DNA of 10,539 nucleotides from Flavobacteriales bacterium UBA720 (GTDB lineage: Bacteria; Bacteroidota; Bacteroidia; Flavobacteriales; Weeksellaceae). The notes under the pieces are model-generated. The model was not told where the DNA came from. It did not search any database and saw nothing but the letters and a program-made list of their open reading frames with translations. Positions 7,636-10,539 of the stretch are shown in pieces. Within the stretch, counting starts at the first letter, position 1. The number at the start of each line of letters is the position of its first letter. Position numbers and translations under genes: made by a program. The stretch spans positions 1 to 10,539 of the forward strand of contig DBLQ01000095.1 of the NCBI GenBank assembly GCA_002297505.1. Direction: 5' to 3'.

Positions 7636-7691
7636 TTGCTGGCTGTCAGTTGATAGTTGACGGTTCTATCAGGCTGAGGCTCTCGAAGCCT
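7636..7691. repeat. Probable dispersed intergenic repeat remnant
   Basis: The 56-bp gap between the convergent YggS and glycosyltransferase genes holds two patches I recognise as recurrent in flavobacterial intergenic DNA: a stuttering run of GTTGATAGTTGACGG type, then CAGGCTGAGGCTCTCGAAGCC, which resembles (in reverse) the common TTCGA...CTCAGCCTG intergenic element. AGGCT-CTCGA-AGCCT forms a small hairpin at its right end. There is no T-run, so it is not an obvious terminator. Recognition is from memory and there is only one copy in the window, so confidence is limited. Confidence 0.35.
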
Positions 7692-8789
7692 TCAATTAAC
7701 CAAACTCTTATAAACCTTCATCAAATCGTTAGCAATCACCTCATCATTAAATTTCTGAACAAACTGCAAACCTTTTTCAGCGCGGCGTTTTCTTTCAGAT
7801 TCATTTTCCCAGAGAAAATTAATTTTCGCTCTGATGTCATCTACATTTTCAGGATTGACATAAACAGAATCTGGTCCGCCAGCTTCCGGCAGACAGCTGG
7901 TATTGCTCGTAATCACAACGGTTTCCGAAAACAAAGCTTCAATCACGGGAATCCCGAAACCTTCGAAAAAACTTGGGTAAATGAAAATATCTGCCAGTTT
8001 GTAAATCCCGGCCAATTCTTCCATAGAAACGCCGGTTAAAAACCGAACTTCGACTTTACCTTTGTGGATTTCTTTTTCTATTAATTTAAAATATTTCGGT
8101 TTTTTCGCGCCCACCACAACTAACGGAATTTTAGAATCCTTCAGAGCTTTGACAATATTTAAAAGATTTTTTCTGGGTTCAATGGTTCCGACATTCAGAA
8201 GAAATCTGTCCGGAAGTTGGAATTTATCTTTGATTTGATTAAGGGTTTCCTGCGATTGTTCCTCCTTGAAGCTGGCGTGACAGCCTTGGTAAACCACCTC
8301 TATTTTACTTTCCGGAACTTTCAAATAATGAATAATATCTTTCTTTGTCTGCTCAGAAATTGCAATAATTTTATCCGCAGATTGTGCCGCTTTTTTAAAT
8401 TTCCAAAAGTGAATTTTTCGGTCAATCCAAGTGTAATATTCAGGAAACCTTTCGAAAATCAAATCGTGGATGGTTACGACTTTTTTGATGGGTTTTGAGT
8501 TCCATCTCAGCGGTAATTCGCCGGACAATCCGTGGTAAATAGCCGCACTATTATTTTGTGCATCGATGCCGGTTTTCAATTGTCGGGAAAGTGTTCCTTT
8601 GGTTGTTTGAACGAAAGTCACGTTGGGTAATTTCAGAATTTCATCACCACGTTCTGACTTTTTTTTATTGAACAATAAGTATTGATTTTCCGGATAGAAA
8701 GTCGCTAAAACCCGAACCAAATCGCGGGAATAATTTCCTAAACCAGACCAGCTGGAAAAAATACGTTTGGCGTCGTAAGCAATCTTCAT
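7692..8789 (-). CDS. Glycosyltransferase family 4 (GT-B fold)
   Basis: The protein has 365 residues with no signal peptide or obvious membrane segment, so it is probably cytoplasmic or peripheral at the inner membrane. The N-terminal half has the acceptor-side Rossmann domain (MKIAYDAKRI, glycine-rich SGLGNYSRDL at 15-24, VVTIHDLIFERFP at 104-116). The C-terminal half has the GT4 donor-binding signatures GTIEPRKNLL (201-210) and EGFGIPVIEA (276-285), with E276 and E284 giving the EX7E pattern, then TSNTSCLPEAGG. It resembles mannosyltransferase-type GT4 enzymes of O-antigen or exopolysaccharide pathways, but the actual donor sugar cannot be read from sequence. Its ATG overlaps the stop of the upstream deacetylase gene by one base, so the two are translationally coupled and probably act on the same glycan. 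Confidence 0.93.
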   Translation of the reverse strand: MKIAYDAKRIFSSWSGLGNYSRDLVRVLATFYPENQYLLFNKKKSERGDEILKLPNVTFVQTTKGTLSRQLKTGIDAQNNSAAIYHGLSGELPLRWNSKPIKKVVTIHDLIFERFPEYYTWIDRKIHFWKFKKAAQSADKIIAISEQTKKDIIHYLKVPESKIEVVYQGCHASFKEEQSQETLNQIKDKFQLPDRFLLNVGTIEPRKNLLNIVKALKDSKIPLVVVGAKKPKYFKLIEKEIHKGKVEVRFLTGVSMEELAGIYKLADIFIYPSFFEGFGIPVIEALFSETVVITSNTSCLPEAGGPDSVYVNPENVDDIRAKINFLWENESERKRRAEKGLQFVQKFNDEVIANDLMKVYKSLVN

Positions 8790-9577
8790 TATTTCTTATT
8801 TTTTTGAGTCCAGTTTTCCAAAAAGTTTTTGGTTGTGGAGAATTGGTAATTGTTTTTCTTCGCCCATTTGATAAAATCATCGAAACGGCTTACCATTGCT
8901 TCATTCGTATTTGTGAAAGTAAATGCTGGCAATTTATATTTTGGATCGGAAATGTCTGCAAATTCCCACGGATGAAAATAAATATTCAAAAATCCTGTTT
9001 CCTTCAATGATACCTTCGACAATAATTTATAAATCCTAAGCGGAAAGTTATGAAAACTTAGCCAGAACAAAGGAATTCTCAATACCGTAGAAACCGAAGC
9101 CGGAAACTGTAAAATATTTTTTTGCCAAAATGGTTTTCTGCTAACGTTGAAGTTGTTATACCGTCCAGGTAAATAGGTCGGATTGATGGACGAATTGTAG
9201 AAATAGCCGGCTTCCGAAACCGCATCTTCCGCAACGGGACTCATTCTCGGCATTCTGAGACCAATCACTTTTGTATCAAATAATTTTTCTAATTCGAGTC
9301 TGGATTCCAGCAAATGCTTTTCTTCAAAATCCGAATGAAACCACGTATGGGAAGCCAGTTCGTGACCTTCGGCAAGTAACTGACGAATCAAATCCTGATT
9401 ATTCTGAGCAAAAACAACAGTCGAGAAAAAAGTCGCTTTGATTTGGTTTTCCTTTAAAATTTGGAGAATATTCTGCAATCCTTTCCGGGAAACCGCCAAT
9501 TGTTCATCCAAAGGAATCTCACCATGGTACTCCAAAGGCATATCAAATTCTTCGATGTCGAAACTTAGTAAAATCAT
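8789..9577 (-). CDS. CE4-family polysaccharide deacetylase
   Basis: The protein has 262 residues and lacks a signal peptide, so it is predicted to be cytoplasmic, unlike secreted peptidoglycan deacetylases. NodB-homology motifs occur in order: SFDIEEFD (5-12, catalytic and metal-binding acids), ATFFSTVVFA (49-57), GHELASHTWFH with metal ligands H77 and H81, LRMPRMSP (107-114), and YFHPWEF with H202. The family removes N- or O-acetyl groups from carbohydrates. The SFDIEEFD form and the pairing with a GT4 gene fit enzymes of exopolysaccharide or surface-glycan gene sets; the substrate is inferred only. It is the first gene of the two-gene operon; its stop (TAA, ending at 8789) shares one base with the glycosyltransferase ATG. 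ATG 9577 is placed directly before the first motif. Confidence 0.9.
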   Translation of the reverse strand: MILLSFDIEEFDMPLEYHGEIPLDEQLAVSRKGLQNILQILKENQIKATFFSTVVFAQNNQDLIRQLLAEGHELASHTWFHSDFEEKHLLESRLELEKLFDTKVIGLRMPRMSPVAEDAVSEAGYFYNSSINPTYLPGRYNNFNVSRKPFWQKNILQFPASVSTVLRIPLFWLSFHNFPLRIYKLLSKVSLKETGFLNIYFHPWEFADISDPKYKLPAFTFTNTNEAMVSRFDDFIKWAKKNNYQFSTTKNFLENWTQKNKK

Positions 9578-9595
9578 TAGTCAGATTGATAACTG

Positions 9596-9603
9596 CAAAT
9601 ATA
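9596..9603 (-). promoter_or_regulatory. Putative -7 box (TATATTTG) of the deacetylase-glycosyltransferase operon
   Basis: The minus strand reads TATATTTG, an exact TAnnTTTG match, 18 bases before the deacetylase ATG. The next gene upstream on this strand ends at 9744, and no terminator was identified between them. No convincing -33 TTG was seen. Confidence 0.4.
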
Positions 9604-9664
9604 TCAATTGAAATTTGATTTCATTGGCGCGACTTTGAAATAGTTTAGGCTATTGAAAATTATC

Positions 9665-9743
9665 AAAATTTTATCGCAAAGACAAATAACAATGATTTTT
9701 TAAGAATCCGAAGAATAAATTTGTTGATTTCTAAGCTTTGGAT
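9665..9743. repeat. Decayed copy of the ~140-bp repeat, abutting the GxxExxY gene
   Basis: AAAATTTT followed by CGCAAAGACAA (from 9675) matches the junction between copies 2 and 3 of the right-hand array. Further matches in the same order and orientation are TCCGAAGAA, GATT, AAGCT and TTTGGA. Similarity stops where the stop codon of the GxxExxY gene begins, so the expected right end (CTTTGTTCTTAA...CTTTGCG) is missing or replaced. An internal inverted pair GAATAAAT (9713-9720) and ATTTATTC (9742-9749) is also present. This copy is clearly degenerate. Confidence 0.6.
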
Positions 9744-10124
9744 TTATTCCAGATTATTGACAATTCTTTTAATTCCATCTTTCAGAATCGCGGTTCTGAA
9801 ATTGATGAGTAATCCAAGCTTAAGGTCTGAAAGTTTGAGATAAGTCAGCGTCTGTGCTAAATGGACATCATTGATTTTCTCAACACATTTAACTTCAATA
9901 ATGACTTTATCTTCCACAACCAAATCTATTCTAAAACCTGTTTCCATCCTTAGATTTTTGTAAATGAATGGTCTGGGAACTTGCTGTTTCACATTGAAGC
10001 CCAATTCTTTTAAATCATAAGCTAAAGCCGATTCATAAACACTCTCCAGTAATCCAGGGCCAATAGTTCTGTGAAGTGCGATTGCTGCTCCAATAATTTT
10101 GTAGGAAATTTCATTTTCAGTCAT
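9744..10124 (-). CDS. GxxExxY-family protein, PD-(D/E)XK nuclease-like
   Basis: The protein has 126 residues from ATG 10124. The signature GPGLLESVYE contains G24-x-x-E27-x-x-Y30. A PD-(D/E)XK-like core follows: D67 in FRIDLVV, E77-V-K79 in IIEVKC, and Q91 in AQTLTYLKL, ending with GLLINF. The catalytic-type residues are intact. The family is widespread in Bacteroidota and its biological role is not established to my knowledge; nuclease activity is an inference from the motif. The frame runs open to 10244, but those 40 extra residues are basic, unlike the family, and are encoded largely by repeat copy 1, so I reject that start. The gene is bracketed by copies of one repeat: decayed at its 3' side, tandem at its 5' side. 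No exact TAnnTTTG box was found upstream. Confidence 0.83.
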   Translation of the reverse strand: MTENEISYKIIGAAIALHRTIGPGLLESVYESALAYDLKELGFNVKQQVPRPFIYKNLRMETGFRIDLVVEDKVIIEVKCVEKINDVHLAQTLTYLKLSDLKLGLLINFRTAILKDGIKRIVNNLE

Positions 10125-10156
10125 TGCGATTTGTGTTTTTGTTGACACTAATTTAT

Positions 10157-10288
10157 CGCAAAGTTTTTTAAAGAGCAAAGTTTTTTTTAAGGTGCCGAAG
10201 AATCGACTGATCGATTGATTAAGCTGATGCTTAAAAAAAATCAATTCATTGATGCTTTGGAATCTTTGTTCTTAAATCTATCTTTGCG
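10157..10288. repeat. Repeat unit, copy 1 (CGCAAAG...CTTTGCG ends)
   Basis: A 132-bp unit bounded by CGCAAAG at its left and CTTTGCG at its right. Inside these lies a second inverted pair: AAGAGCAAAG near the left and CTTTGTTCTTAA at 10264-10275. The 88 bases 10191-10278 match 10332-10419 of copy 2 with only two differences. A 10-base spacer (10289-10298) with core AAAATTTT leads to copy 2. It lies upstream of the GxxExxY gene. Confidence 0.9.
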
Positions 10289-10305
10289 GAAAATTTTGCG
10301 CAAAG
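10282..10305. repeat. 24-bp near-perfect palindrome at the junction of repeat copies 1 and 2
   Basis: The right end CTTTGCG of copy 1 and the left end CGCAAAG of copy 2 face each other across a spacer with AAAATTTT in the middle. All positions pair except one G-G mismatch on either side of the core. The corresponding left arm at the copy 2/3 junction is decayed (CTTACG). Confidence 0.85.
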
Positions 10306-10428
10306 ACAGTTAAGAGCAAAGTTTATTCTAAGGTGCCGAAGAATCGACTGATCGATTGATTAAGCTGATGCTTCAAAAAAATCAATTAATTGATGCTTTG
10401 GAATCTTTGTTCTTAAATCATCCTTACG
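10299..10428. repeat. Repeat unit, copy 2
   Basis: It starts CGCAAAGACAG, has TTAAGAGCAAAG at 10310-10321 and the matching inverted arm CTTTGTTCTTAA at 10405-10416 (11 of 12 complementary), and ends with a degraded CTTACG. Between the arms, AAGC-TGAT-GCTT and the 14-bp palindrome ATCAATTAATTGAT can also fold. Copies 1 and 2 start 142 bp apart. Confidence 0.9.
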
Positions 10429-10438
10429 TAAAATTTTC

Positions 10439-10539
10439 CGCAAAGACAATTAAGAGCAAAGTTTATTCTAAGGTGCTTAAAAATCAAAAGGCCGATTGAT
10501 TAAGCTACTGCTTCAAAAGATCAATTCATTGATGCTTTG
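10439..10539. repeat. Repeat unit, copy 3 (cut by the window end)
   Basis: It begins CGCAAAGACAATTAAGAGC, 140 bp after the start of copy 2, and follows it through AAGGTGC, GATTGATTAAGCT and TCATTGATGCTTTG, with more substitutions in the middle (GCTTAAAAATC in place of GCCGAAGAATC). The right third lies beyond the window, so the array may continue. Confidence 0.88.

Noticed and set aside
7578..8498. Plus-strand frames of 153 and 93 codons over the glycosyltransferase gene
   Set aside because: They are antisense to conserved GT4 motifs (EPRKN and EX7E), their composition is atypical, and the first begins inside YggS.
9744..10124. Toxin-antitoxin or restriction-modification system around the PD-(D/E)XK-like protein
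   Set aside because: No partner antitoxin, methylase or specificity gene is present on either side within the window.
10157..10539. CRISPR array
   Set aside because: The repeating unit is about 140 bp with only about 10 bp between units. There are no short repeats separated by unique spacers and no cas genes.

Overview
The window looks like chromosome of a member of the Bacteroidota, most likely a flavobacterium of the Chryseobacterium/Weeksellaceae type. Four things point there: a secreted protease ending in a type IX secretion (T9SS) sorting domain, small porin-family beta-barrels, almost no Shine-Dalgarno sequences, and several upstream boxes fitting the Bacteroidota -7 consensus TAnnTTTG. 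The assignment rests on gene style, not on a marker gene.

Layout. 1-1584 (+) is the 3' part of a metzincin-type metalloprotease. A 34-bp palindromic terminator separates it from two tandem minus-strand porin-family paralogues (1639-2229 and 2330-3019), each apparently with its own transcription signals. Next, all on the minus strand, come aroB (3-dehydroquinate synthase, shikimate pathway), lpdA (dihydrolipoyl dehydrogenase) and an AT-rich gene for a secreted protein with two aspartic-protease-like lobes and a C-terminal PDZ-like region. A short divergent promoter region separates this from a plus-strand YggS/PLPBP gene (6982-7635). A convergent two-gene operon follows on the minus strand: a CE4 polysaccharide deacetylase and a GT4 glycosyltransferase, overlapping by one base and probably working on a surface or exported glycan.

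The last kilobase is the accessory part. A 126-residue GxxExxY-family protein with a PD-(D/E)XK-like motif (9744-10124, minus) is bracketed by copies of one repeat. A decayed copy abuts its stop codon. Three tandem copies with a period of about 140 bp lie upstream of its start and run off the window end. Each well-preserved unit is about 130 bp, begins CGCAAAG and ends CTTTGCG, and carries a second inverted pair inside these ends, so it resembles a small MITE-like palindromic element. This gene-plus-repeat cluster is the best candidate here for something not well described. The remaining genes are mostly ordinary housekeeping or surface functions; the double-DTG/PDZ protein is the other unusual one.

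No tRNA, rRNA, CRISPR array, transposase or replication origin was seen. No gene-free stretch exceeds 300 bases except the repeat array at the right end.
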